A DNA stretch of 7,388 bases from Limnohabitans sp. (GTDB taxonomy: Bacteria; Pseudomonadota; Gammaproteobacteria; Burkholderiales; Burkholderiaceae_C): positions 1-7,388 of the forward strand of contig JACDQO010000140.1 of assembly GCA_015657605.1 (NCBI GenBank), in the 5' to 3' direction. The translations under genes were made by a program, and so were the position numbers. Numbering within the stretch: the first letter of the stretch is position 1; each line of letters begins with the position of its first letter. Positions 1 through 5,544 of this stretch are shown in pieces. The notes beneath the pieces were generated by a model. That model was not told the origin of the DNA. It saw nothing but the letters and a program-made list of their open reading frames with translations, and made no database searches.

Positions 1-362
1 CAGCACTTTTTCGACATAGTCGCCCGTGCCCAGTCCCAGACTGGTTTGCTTTTTGAGCATGGTGACAAACTCGTCCAGCACGATGTTCACCGCTTCTTGC
101 GACAAATCAGACACCGACACCATGGCGGCGCCCAGGGCCTGAACCTCTTTCGGGTTCATGAAGCGAATGATTTCAGAAGCCTGTTGCTCGCCCAACAAAA
201 GCATCAAAACAGCGGCACGCTGGGTGCTGGTCAGTTCGGCCAGCTCCTGCGCCAACTCCTGGGTCATCGAGATCTCAGGCGTGTCGGTCGCGGGGTCGGG
301 TGATTTGGCGTCTTTGGCCTTGTCGGCTTTGGCGTCTTTGTCGTCGGGTTTTTGGTGGCCAT
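1..362 (-). CDS. fliG: FliG, flagellar motor switch protein, N-terminal part (cut by window edge; frame break near start)
   Basis: FliG is the rotor protein that joins the FliF MS ring to the FliM/FliN switch; its N-terminal domain binds FliF. The frame reading leftward from about 345 encodes a typical FliG start, including TSTQRAAVLMLLLGEQQASE and FMNPKEVQALGAAM, and stays open to base 1. The best start is the ATG at 362-360: it follows fliF by 20 bases and has GAGGT at 375-371, 8 bases upstream. That ATG is one base out of frame with the FliG body. Adding one base in the A5 or C3 run at 353-346 gives MATKKPDDKDAKADKAKDAK followed by the FliG domain, 121 residues within the window. The N-terminus is a Lys/Asp/Ala-rich tail of about 40 residues. 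An in-frame ATG at 267 (MTQELAQ) would give a family-like N-terminus without any frame change, but has only a weak GAG ahead of it. The family identity is secure; the start is not. Confidence 0.88.
346..353 (-). other. Probable frame break in fliG (one base missing)
   Basis: On the minus strand the A5 then C3 run lies just after ATG GCC ACC. Read as given, the ATG frame runs into a stop (TGA at 266-264) after 32 codons of low-complexity Thr/Pro/Lys/Arg. With one extra A or C it joins the FliG frame without a stop. Confidence 0.6.
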
Positions 363-370
363 GTTGATTT

Positions 371-375
371 ACCTC
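371..375 (-). promoter_or_regulatory. Ribosome binding site of fliG
   Basis: GAGGT on the minus strand, 8 bases before the ATG at 362 and 7 bases after the fliF stop codon (385-383). It is the main reason to prefer the start at 362 over the in-frame ATG at 267, and so to infer a missing base. Confidence 0.6.
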
Positions 376-382
376 GACTTGT

Positions 383-1387
383 TCAATTGACTTTGACCAT
401 GCTCTTGAGCACATTGGCCACACGGCCCGAATCCTCGGCCACCAGCATGCGAATGAGGGCGACTTTGTCATCATAGGTGTTGGCAGTGTCCAGCATGTCC
501 ATCGAGATGCTCGATTTCTTCGGTTTCAACTTGGCCTTGATTTCCTCCAGGCTCTCGCCTTCGCCGATCTGGATCATCCGCATGTCGTCGGCGCTCAATT
601 CGCCATCGGCCAAACCAACTTTGCCACCGGCTTCTGCCTCAGCTTGGTTGTTGTAGAGATTGCGCATCACTGGACGAACCACGATCATCAAAAAGACAAT
701 GAAACTGGTGGCGATCAAGGCACTGGTGATGCCGGACTGGACCATGTCCTCCAGGTACCAAGGAATCGTCTCCAGTGGAGCAGGGGCCTCAAACTTGGCG
801 GGCACCACCGTCACGATGTCGCCACGGCTTGGGTCAAAGCCCACCACACCACGCACCACTTGCTGCATTTGCTCCAGCTCTTGCGGGGTGAAGGGCACGC
901 TCTTGGGTGCCTTGGGGTCGGTTGATTTTTCGGTCACTGGGCGCTCGTTCACCAGCACCGCCACGCTCACCTTCATCACGCCACCGCTGGCACTGCGCAC
1001 ATGGCGCACCGTCCGGTCAATTTCAAAATTGCGCGTCGAACGGCTGCTGAGCTTGCCCGTTGAATCGGATTGACCTTTGGCCCCATCGACTTGGGTGTTG
1101 TTGGTGGTGGTCGGGTCGGGCGGTGGTGTATTGGACAAAGCGCCAGGAACACCTTCGGCCGACTTGCTGGCCGAGCGGTCTTCGGCCAAGACCTCAGAGC
1201 GGGTGCGAGGCCCTTTTTCGCGGTTGTCAAAGTCTTCGGTGGTGCTTTCCGTCTGGGTGAAATCCAGCGTCAGGTTCACTTGCGAGCGCACATTGCCCTC
1301 ACCCAGCATGGGCGACAGGATTTGCATGATCCGGTTGCGGTAAACCTCTTCCAGGTGCTGCTTGTGCTGCTCTTGCGCCGAAGTCAA
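383..1387 (-). CDS. fliF: FliF, flagellar MS-ring protein, C-terminal portion (separated by a frameshift)
   Basis: This is the second half of FliF, the inner-membrane MS-ring scaffold. It opens with TSAQEQHKQHLEEVYRNRI and the ring-domain stretch ILSPMLGEGNVRSQV, followed by a low-complexity Ser/Thr/Pro region (about 60-115 of this piece). A second ring-building segment comes next, including GFDPSRGDIVTVV. Residues about 218-241 form the second transmembrane helix (SALIATSFIVFLMIVV). The last 30 residues (YDDKVALIRMLVAEDSGRVA...) match the FliF tail that binds the FliG N-terminal domain. The apparent start at 1387 is a TTG with no initiation signal; it is really internal and continues from the N-terminal piece. 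The rejoined protein would be 616 residues, somewhat longer than the roughly 550-570 typical of the family, mainly because of its N-terminal extension. The stop lies 20 bases before the fliG ATG, so the two are almost certainly cotranscribed. Confidence 0.93.
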   Translation of the reverse strand: MTSAQEQHKQHLEEVYRNRIMQILSPMLGEGNVRSQVNLTLDFTQTESTTEDFDNREKGPRTRSEVLAEDRSASKSAEGVPGALSNTPPPDPTTTNNTQVDGAKGQSDSTGKLSSRSTRNFEIDRTVRHVRSASGGVMKVSVAVLVNERPVTEKSTDPKAPKSVPFTPQELEQMQQVVRGVVGFDPSRGDIVTVVPAKFEAPAPLETIPWYLEDMVQSGITSALIATSFIVFLMIVVRPVMRNLYNNQAEAEAGGKVGLADGELSADDMRMIQIGEGESLEEIKAKLKPKKSSISMDMLDTANTYDDKVALIRMLVAEDSGRVANVLKSMVKVN

Positions 1388-2234
1388 ACCCAGCTTTTTG
1401 TTCGGTCGACGACTCGGTCATCAGTTTGCCCACCGTGTCCACCACGGTCACATGGTCAGGCGCTAAATAGGGCACGCTGGACGACACCAAATGAACAATC
1501 GCCTGCACTTGCGAGGCCGAGACTGCGCGGCCCGGGTAGGGCGCCAGCACCACCGAAGCCTTGGGCGGCGTGCGGTCGCGTACAAAAACGCTTTGCTTGG
1601 GCGTGGCCAGGTGCACGCGTGCGCTTTGCACCGTGCCAATTTGCATGATGCTGCGGGCCAGCTCTTGTTCCAAAGCCGTGTTGATCTTGACCTGCTCCAT
1701 CAACTGGCTGGTCGTCATGGACGATTGGTCCTTCAGGCCCTCCATGCCGGTGGTGCCGGCCTTGGGCAAGCCCTGCGAGGCCAACAAAATGCGTGCCTCG
1801 TGAAAGCGGTTGGTCGGGACGGTCAACTGGCCAGTGGCAGGGTCAATTTTGGGTTTGAAGTCGGCGTTTTTCAGCGACTCATAAGCGGCCTGTTGGTCGG
1901 CCTCTTGCAAGCCGGGCATCACAGGGCGGTAGGGGGTGGACTGCATCCAGGCATACGCCAACAAAAACACCACCAACACGGCCAACATCAAGATCAGTGG
2001 CAACACCTTGCGCACAGAGGGCTGATTCAGCACTTTGCTGAAGGTGTCAGACAAGCCGATGTTCTGCCATACATTCAAGCCATTGCTGGCGGCTGCGTTG
2101 GGCGTTGTGCCGGGGGCCGTGGTCAAAGCCATGCTGCCACTGGCATTGTCGCCAGGGTTGTTGGCCGGGGCCATTTCAGACCCGGTGGGCATGGTCATCA
2201 TGCCGGTGTTCATCGATGCGGTCGCTGTAGCCAT
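1299..2234 (-). CDS. fliF: FliF, flagellar MS-ring protein, N-terminal portion (separated by a frameshift)
   Basis: This is the first half of FliF, which inserts in the inner membrane and oligomerises as the base of the flagellum and export gate housing. The start is the ATG at 2234-2232 with AAAGAGAA 6 bases upstream (2248-2241). Residues 1-55 are an unusual Met/Thr/Ala/Gly-rich cytoplasmic tail. Residues about 77-96 (KVLPLILMLAVLVVFLLAYA) are the first transmembrane helix. The ring-building part follows, with family landmarks RILLASQGLPK, ALEQELARSI, SARVHLATPKQSVFVRD and AIVHLVSSSVPYL. True FliF sequence ends near residue 280 (STEQK). The last 31 codons (AGFDFGARAAQ... to the stop at 1299) are out-of-frame translation past the break at 1399-1395. 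The gene begins 21 bases after fliE. It could be a real mutant, but the intact second half argues for a sequence error or a very recent change. Confidence 0.93.
   Translation of the reverse strand: MATATASMNTGMMTMPTGSEMAPANNPGDNASGSMALTTAPGTTPNAAASNGLNVWQNIGLSDTFSKVLNQPSVRKVLPLILMLAVLVVFLLAYAWMQSTPYRPVMPGLQEADQQAAYESLKNADFKPKIDPATGQLTVPTNRFHEARILLASQGLPKAGTTGMEGLKDQSSMTTSQLMEQVKINTALEQELARSIMQIGTVQSARVHLATPKQSVFVRDRTPPKASVVLAPYPGRAVSASQVQAIVHLVSSSVPYLAPDHVTVVDTVGKLMTESSTEQKAGFDFGARAAQAAPGRGLPQPDHANPVAHAG
1395..1399 (-). other. Frameshift site within fliF (one extra base in an A5 run)
   Basis: The minus strand reads GAA CAA AAA GCT GGG here and leaves the FliF frame. With four A's instead of five it reads GAA CAA AAG CTG GGT TTG ACT TCG, that is EQKLGLTS, joining both halves of FliF cleanly. 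The length and sequence across the join then fit the ring-domain alignment. A homopolymer indel, by error or mutation, explains it. Confidence 0.85.
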
Positions 2235-2255
2235 GGTGTGTTCTCTTTATTTCTA

Positions 2256-2600
2256 TCAGACCGGCATGTTCAAAATGTCTTCGTAGGCCTTCAACACTTT
2301 GTTGCGCACCTGCAAAGTGGCTTCAAAGGCCAAAGACGACTTTTGCATGCCCAGCACCACATCGGTCAAGGCAATGTCTTCACCCCGGTCATAGGCGGCC
2401 CGCATGTTGGACGACTTCACCTGCACCTCGTTGACCTGGCTGAGAGCACCTGAAACAAAGCTTCCAAATCCGGGTTTGCCGACTTCGTTTGACGGGTTTT
2501 TGGCTTCAAGGCCCTGCAATGACGAAGCCTGCGCCTGGTGGGTGCGCAGGGTTTGCAACATCGACTGGATGCTGGCTGGAGAGATGGCTTTTTCAATCAT
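2256..2600 (-). CDS. fliE: FliE, flagellar hook-basal body protein
   Basis: FliE forms the junction between the FliF MS ring and the proximal rod and is exported early through the flagellar type III apparatus. The 114-residue product has the normal family length. Its conserved C-terminal half is complete: NEVQVKSSNMRAAYDRGED, then LTDVVLGMQKSSLAFEATLQ, ending VRNKVLKAYEDILNMPV. The start is the ATG at 2600-2598 with AAGGGA (2612-2607) 6 bases ahead; that ribosome site touches the stop codon of the upstream activator (2614-2612), which suggests one transcript. Its place between a sigma-54 activator and fliF matches the flrC-fliE-fliF order of Vibrio and Pseudomonas-type systems. Nothing is broken in this gene. 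Confidence 0.97.
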   Translation of the reverse strand: MIEKAISPASIQSMLQTLRTHQAQASSLQGLEAKNPSNEVGKPGFGSFVSGALSQVNEVQVKSSNMRAAYDRGEDIALTDVVLGMQKSSLAFEATLQVRNKVLKAYEDILNMPV

Positions 2601-2611
2601 CGGGTGTCCCT

Positions 2612-3001
2612 TCAGCAGGCTGCGGCCATGTTCATGCCGTGTTCACGCAGTTGCGCCATCTTGTAGCGCAGGGTGCGGGGGCTGATCCCCAAGCGCTTGG
2701 CGGCTTCTGTTTTGCTGGGTGTGCTGGCCAGCGTGGCCATGATCACTTGGTGTTCATTCAGGCGCACCGCGCTTTGCAAGTCGACCGGGGCCTCTGCAGG
2801 CGTGGGCGCTTGGGCCACTGGAGACAACATGTTTTCGGGGTTGGTCGGCAAAGCCGCAGCTGCGGCCTCTGGCCATGCAGTTGCGCCCGCTTCGAGTTCG
2901 GATACGCCCAAAGAAGCCTGTTCTTTCGGCGTCGCCATGCTGTGTGTCAACCAATCGTCAAACATCAGGTGTGCTGGTGTGATGTGGTGGTCTGTGCACA
3001 A
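2612..3001 (-). CDS. Sigma-54 flagellar activator, C-terminal linker and Fis-type HTH (third piece)
   Basis: This is the DNA-binding end of the activator whose AAA+ core lies at 3845-2958. The TTG start at 3001 is not a real initiation site. LCTDHHITPAHLMFDD is the normal continuation of the AAA+ C-terminal helical subdomain after ELENVMRRA. Residues about 17-75 of this piece are an Ala/Pro/Glu-rich flexible linker with no recognisable fold. Residues about 85-122 (VIMATLASTPSKTEAAKRLG then ISPRTLRYKMAQLREHG) form a Fis-family helix-turn-helix typical of sigma-54 activators that bind upstream or downstream enhancers. The stop at 2614-2612 abuts the fliE ribosome site. Rejoined, the protein is about 490 residues. 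Rejection of this piece as an independent gene rests on the homology join and the lack of a ribosome site. Confidence 0.88.
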   Translation of the reverse strand: MCTDHHITPAHLMFDDWLTHSMATPKEQASLGVSELEAGATAWPEAAAAALPTNPENMLSPVAQAPTPAEAPVDLQSAVRLNEHQVIMATLASTPSKTEAAKRLGISPRTLRYKMAQLREHGMNMAAAC

Positions 3002-3845
3002 ACCACGCGCGGCGCATCACGTTTTCAAGCTCGCGCACATTGCCGGGCCAGGGGTATTGCAGCAGCATCTGCTGCGCCTGCGGGTGTAAGCGCCAGGGGT
3101 GTGCAGCTTGTTGCATCAGGCTTTGCATGGCCAGCGGGATGATGTCGCCTGGCCGCTCGCGCAAGGGCTGCAAACGCATGCGGAAAGTGGCAATGCGGTA
3201 GTACAAATCTTCGCGAAACTCGCGCTCTGCAATGGCTTGCTTCAAGTCCTTGTTGGTGGCGGCCACGATGCGCACATTCAACTGGATTACGCTTTGGCCA
3301 CCCAGGCGCGTCAGTTGGCGCTCTTGCAACACGCGCAGCAATTTGCTTTGCAGGTGCATCGGCATCTCGCCGATTTCGTCCAAAAACAAAGTGCCGCCTT
3401 GGGCTTGTTCAAACAAACCCTTTTGCTCACGGTGCGCCCCGGTAAAGGCGCCTTTTTCGTGGCCAAACAGCATGTCTTCGATCAGGTTTTCGGGCATGGC
3501 TGCACAGTTCAGCGCCACAAAGGGGCCCCGTGCGCGGGCTGAAGCTTCGTGCAGCACGCGTGCCATCACTTCTTTGCCGGAACCCGTTGGCCCGACCAGC
3601 AGGGCTGTTACATCGGCCTGTGCTACTTTTTTGGCCAAAGCCAGCAAATGTTGGCTGGCCGGGTCCACGAAGACCACGTTGCGGATCGGTTGCACGATTG
3701 GGCGAGCGGTGTGCGTGCTCAGGTGTGAGTGAAGACGTAACCAGGAAGCGCTGCGCGCATCGTCTGCTGCCAAAACCGCTGAGGCCCCGTTCTGACTGGC
3801 TTCGACAGCCAGTTCGAGCTCTTGACGCTCAACCCTCACCACCAC
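2958..3845 (-). CDS. Sigma-54 flagellar activator (FlrC/FleQ-type), AAA+ core (middle piece)
   Basis: This piece holds the ATPase that remodels sigma-54 RNA polymerase. In order: the end of a receiver-like domain (1-28), a short linker, then the AAA+ domain from about 55. Visible motifs are Walker A GPTGSGKE (85-92), the sigma-54 contact loop GAFTGA (132-137), Walker B GGTLFLDEIGE (150-160), the FREDLYYR arginine-finger region (210-217), and PWPGNVRELEN (265-275). All key residues are present, so activity is expected. The GTG at 3845 has no ribosome site; the sequence continues from the N-terminal piece across a missing base, and the last 15 codons after MRRA are out of frame. Position directly before fliE equals that of flrC in Vibrio, but the FleQ-type LFRSLVG c-di-GMP motif is not seen before Walker A. 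It is best called an FlrC/FleQ-type flagellar activator without a firmer symbol. Confidence 0.93.
   Translation of the reverse strand: MVVRVERQELELAVEASQNGASAVLAADDARSASWLRLHSHLSTHTARPIVQPIRNVVFVDPASQHLLALAKKVAQADVTALLVGPTGSGKEVMARVLHEASARARGPFVALNCAAMPENLIEDMLFGHEKGAFTGAHREQKGLFEQAQGGTLFLDEIGEMPMHLQSKLLRVLQERQLTRLGGQSVIQLNVRIVAATNKDLKQAIAEREFREDLYYRIATFRMRLQPLRERPGDIIPLAMQSLMQQAAHPWRLHPQAQQMLLQYPWPGNVRELENVMRRAWFVHRPPHHTSTPDV
2995..3004 (-). other. Frameshift site in the activator between AAA+ core and linker
   Basis: On the minus strand GCG TGG TTT GTG CAC leaves the activator frame after MRRA. Removing one base gives MRRAWLCTDHHIT; adding one G and one T gives MRRAWVLCTDHHIT, which fits the usual RALVL spacing of the family slightly better. 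Either way homology resumes at once, and the break sits in short G2/T3 runs. Confidence 0.75.
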
Positions 3846-4084
3846 GGGCGTGGCCAGCCCGCCTCTTGCAACAGTTGCTGAACCGCCTTGAGTCGGCTGA
3901 CGTCCGTTCCCAAATGCAACACCACCATGGCTGCGTCGGTCGCGTGCGACACCAGAGCTTCAAGTGTGTTGACCGGCATCAAAGCCCAGCCACTGGCGTG
4001 CAGGGCTTGGCTGTGCTCGGGGCTCAGAGATTTTTCAGGGTCTAGCCAGAGGGCCAGAGGGGCAGATGCAGCAGTTGGCTTCAC
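3836..4084 (-). CDS. Sigma-54 flagellar activator, N-terminal receiver-like domain (first piece)
   Basis: This is the start of the activator. The GTG at 4084-4082 has TGAGG about 7 bases upstream (4096-4092) and lies about 22 bases downstream of the start site predicted from the sigma-54 promoter. Residues 6-76 have the pattern of a response-regulator receiver: strand ALWLD (11-15), a helix, then strand AAMVVLHLG (51-59) and a helix. The phospho-acceptor aspartate position, normally in a VVLLDL context, is His57 here, and the lysine expected near the end of the domain is replaced by Ala in the middle piece. It should therefore not be switched by phosphotransfer, as for FleQ and FlrA. The last six codons (WPRPWW) are out of frame after the break at 3860-3858. 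No sensor kinase gene adjoins. Confidence 0.8.
   Translation of the reverse strand: MKPTAASAPLALWLDPEKSLSPEHSQALHASGWALMPVNTLEALVSHATDAAMVVLHLGTDVSRLKAVQQLLQEAGWPRPWW
3858..3860 (-). other. Frameshift site in the activator receiver-like domain (one base missing)
   Basis: The minus strand reads CAA GAG GCG GGC TGG here and reaches a stop (TGA) soon after. With GGGG instead of GGG it reads QEAGLATPVVVRVERQELEL, a natural receiver-domain helix-strand join, and enters the AAA+ frame. Confidence 0.75.
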
Positions 4085-4117
4085 GTTGTGGCCTCACATT
4101 TGATTTATATGAGTTAA

Positions 4118-4132
4118 GCAAAACCTGTGCCA
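4118..4132 (-). promoter_or_regulatory. Sigma-54 (-24/-12) promoter of the activator gene
   Basis: The minus strand reads TGGCAC AGGTT TTGC, with GG and GC separated by exactly 10 bases, matching the canonical sigma-54 consensus. Transcription would begin near 4106 and give a leader of about 22 bases before the GTG at 4084. Downstream the activator, fliE, fliF and fliG are tightly spaced, so this probably serves all of them. The element is nearly identical to the one before fliC. Confidence 0.85.
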
Positions 4133-4140
4133 TAGTTTTT

Positions 4141-4156
4141 GTCATTTAAAAATGAC
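4141..4156. promoter_or_regulatory. 16-bp palindrome, candidate activator or repressor binding site
   Basis: GTCATTTAAAAATGAC has perfect 7-base arms around a 2-base centre. It sits 8 bases upstream of the -24 element of the activator promoter, centred near -43. The outer GTCA...TGAC half-sites resemble the FleQ box reported in Pseudomonas (GTCA-N6-TGAC), but with 8 instead of 6 bases between them. The role as an operator is an inference. Confidence 0.5.
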
Positions 4157-4167
4157 GATAATTCAAT

Positions 4168-4183
4168 ATAAAGAATACTTTAT
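4168..4183. repeat. Small AT-rich inverted repeat in the activator upstream region
   Basis: ATAAAG-AATA-CTTTAT, a perfect 6-base stem with a 4-base loop, lies in the AT-rich stretch at 4141-4200. On the plus strand it is followed by a T-rich run, so it could be a weak terminator in that direction, but no plus-strand gene needs one. It may simply be part of a bendable promoter-upstream region. Confidence 0.3.
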
Positions 4184-4217
4184 TATTTTTATCTATTTGC
4201 CAACTTATCGAGAAGCC

Positions 4218-4233
4218 TTGACGAAAGATTGAC
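4218..4233. repeat. Two TTGAC direct repeats, 11 bases apart
   Basis: TTGAC occurs at 4218-4222 and 4229-4233, one helical turn apart, roughly 112-127 bases upstream of the predicted start site of the activator. That is a usual distance for sigma-54 enhancers, and GTCA/TGAC is also the half-site of the palindrome at 4141-4156. The evidence is positional only. Confidence 0.25.
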
Positions 4234-4280
4234 AGTTCTGCGGGAATCAACTTGTTTGTTGCGCGATGGATAAACGGCAA

Positions 4281-4487
4281 TCAGCTGTTCAAGGTGGACG
4301 GCTTGGCTTCAAAAACACGGCAAAAATGACCATCGGCCCGCAAAACCTCCAGCGCAGGTAAGACCCTGGACTGAAAGCCCATGGTTCGGCAGGCGTAAGG
4401 GGTGCTGGGGTTGTGGCTGACGGCGAAATGCCGGCATTGCCAGCAATTGGGACCACGCTGTGGAGAATTGTTGTTCGAGGTGATCAA
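4281..4487 (-). CDS. Small conserved-looking protein with four cysteines, function unknown
   Basis: This is a 68-residue product of unknown function. Cysteines at 15, 18, 33 and 56 (NCWQCRHF, YACRTMGF, HFCRVFEAK) and His20 give a CxxC-x14-C-x22-C arrangement that could bind a metal ion. The PYACRTMGFQSRVLP and LEVLRADG stretches resemble, from memory, a family of short proteobacterial proteins of this shape. Some of those carry the name uracil-DNA glycosylase in databases, which nothing in this sequence supports. The start is uncertain: the frame begins with TTG at 4487, has no clear ribosome site, and stays open further upstream without an ATG. It lies 80 bases after fliC on the same strand, so it may be read through from the fliC promoter. 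No membrane segment or signal peptide is visible. Confidence 0.6.
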   Translation of the reverse strand: MITSNNNSPQRGPNCWQCRHFAVSHNPSTPYACRTMGFQSRVLPALEVLRADGHFCRVFEAKPSTLNS

Positions 4488-4533
4488 AGGACTTTTGACC
4501 CGGAGCCTTGACTCAGTGGGTTTCAGACAGATG

Positions 4534-4561
4534 TCTTGAGATCAAGAACGCATGCTCTCAA
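4534..4561 (-). other. Overlapping inverted repeats after fliC, possible weak transcript end
   Basis: TCTTGA-GA-TCAAGA (4534-4547) and TTGAGA (4536-4541) pairing with TCTCAA (4556-4561) overlap just after the fliC stop. Only one pairing can form at a time, and no T-run follows on the minus strand, so a classical rho-independent terminator is not shown. It might protect the 3' end of the fliC message. Confidence 0.25.
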
Positions 4562-4567
4562 TGGGCA

Positions 4568-5515
4568 TCAAGCTTGCAGCAACTTCAGAACAGACTGCTG
4601 GTCCATGTTGGCTTGGGCCAAAACAGCGGTGGCGGCTTGCTGAATGATTTGTGTTTTTGCCAAATCACTGCTTGCTTTCGCGTAATCGGCATCCAGAATT
4701 CGGCTTCTTGACTCGGTTGTATTCAGAGAGACGTTGGTCAGGTTATCGCCCGCATAGTTCAAACGATTGACCACTGCGCCAAACGTTGCCCGTTCGTCGT
4801 TGATGCGGTTCATCGCTATGTCAATGCGTGCAATTGCGGTGCTGGAATTTGCGGCTGAGGTGATGCTGGTGTCATGGAGTTTGGCGTCCCCGCTGAACAC
4901 TTTGGTGGCCACATCTGCGGCTGCTGTGTCAGCGACTCCAGCAGATGTCATGGGAATGGAAAAGTCCTTGAACTGAGCACTGATGGTTTGATTGGAGTTT
5001 GAACCGACCTGAAATTTGACATTCCTCAATTCATTACCTGCTGTAGCAGGTGCAGCCACTGTTCCACCAGTGCCAATTGCGCCTGAACCGGTGGTTGTGT
5101 TGTTCAGAATGGTCATGCCGTTCCACTGCGCGTTTTGAGAGACTCGGTTGATCTCCTGGATCAATTGACTGTACTCAAGATTGAGCGACGTGCGATCAGA
5201 ACTTGTATAGGTGTCGTTGGCAGCTTGTACAGCCAATTCACGCATCCGTTGCAGCATGTTGGTCACTTCAATCAGTGCGCCTTCAGCGGTCTGTAACAAA
5301 GAAATACCGTCATTGGCGTTTCGCACGGCCTGATCAAGACCTTTGACCTGCGCAGTCATCCGAGACGAAATTGCCAACCCTGCGGCATCATCCGCGGCAC
5401 TGTTGATCCGCTTGCCCGTGGACAATTGCTCCATGGCTGCAGCGACAGATTTGCTGTTGGCATTCAAAGCAGTTTGAGAGACCAAAGATTTGATATTGGT
5501 ATTGATAACGGACAT
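4568..5515 (-). CDS. fliC: Flagellin FliC, compact filament subunit
   Basis: This is the filament subunit exported through the flagellar type III apparatus and polymerised at the tip. It has 315 residues. The N-terminal D0/D1 helices run from 1 to about 135 and are standard: [37 protein letters not shown] (30-49), [28 protein letters not shown] (88-101) and AQWNGMTIL (129-137). The middle, about 138-215, is short, Gly/Thr/Ala/Ser-rich and lacks large D2/D3 domains. The C-terminal D1/D0 part (about 218-315) includes [20 protein letters not shown] and ends [15 protein letters not shown]. The start ATG at 5515 has AGGAG 8 bases upstream. The gene has its own sigma-54 promoter directly after the preceding flagellin gene. 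The strong ribosome site, ATG start and dedicated promoter suggest that this is the major filament protein, which is inferred rather than shown. Confidence 0.97.
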   Translation of the reverse strand: MSVINTNIKSLVSQTALNANSKSVAAAMEQLSTGKRINSAADDAAGLAISSRMTAQVKGLDQAVRNANDGISLLQTAEGALIEVTNMLQRMRELAVQAANDTYTSSDRTSLNLEYSQLIQEINRVSQNAQWNGMTILNNTTTGSGAIGTGGTVAAPATAGNELRNVKFQVGSNSNQTISAQFKDFSIPMTSAGVADTAAADVATKVFSGDAKLHDTSITSAANSSTAIARIDIAMNRINDERATFGAVVNRLNYAGDNLTNVSLNTTESRSRILDADYAKASSDLAKTQIIQQAATAVLAQANMDQQSVLKLLQA

Positions 5516-5523
5516 GAGTGAAG

Positions 5524-5528
5524 CTCCT
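5524..5528 (-). promoter_or_regulatory. Strong ribosome binding site of fliC
   Basis: AGGAG on the minus strand, 8 bases before the ATG at 5515. It contrasts with the neighbouring flagellin gene, which has a GTG start and no visible ribosome site. Confidence 0.85.
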
Positions 5529-5544
5529 GGCGAAAGTTGTCGCT

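Noticed and set aside
719..732. GG-N10-GC sigma-54-like element on the plus strand
   Set aside because: It lies inside fliF on the opposite strand, has ATGC rather than TTGC at -12, and no plus-strand gene follows.
1387..1405. Programmed ribosomal frameshift at CAAAAAG in fliF
   Set aside because: A -1 slip at this run reads AGC TGG GTT TGA and stops at once; a +1 shift is needed, and there is no known +1 signal here. A homopolymer indel is simpler.
1491..2453. 320-codon open frame on the plus strand across fliF and fliE
   Set aside because: It is a His/Gly/Arg-rich antisense shadow of fliF and fliE codons, with no recognisable domain or ribosome site.
2489..3142. 217-codon open frame on the plus strand opposite the activator
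   Set aside because: It is Ala/Gly/Cys/Arg-rich shadow translation opposite clear AAA+ and HTH coding sequence; no independent support.
4205..4212. CTCGATAA on the minus strand as a sigma-28 -10 element (GCCGATAA)
   Set aside because: Two mismatches to the consensus, and no TAAA at the right distance; only a weak TCAA with 16-base spacing.
4534..4561. Rho-independent terminator of fliC
   Set aside because: Inverted repeats exist, but the loops are poor and no U-run follows on the minus strand; kept only as a low-confidence structure.
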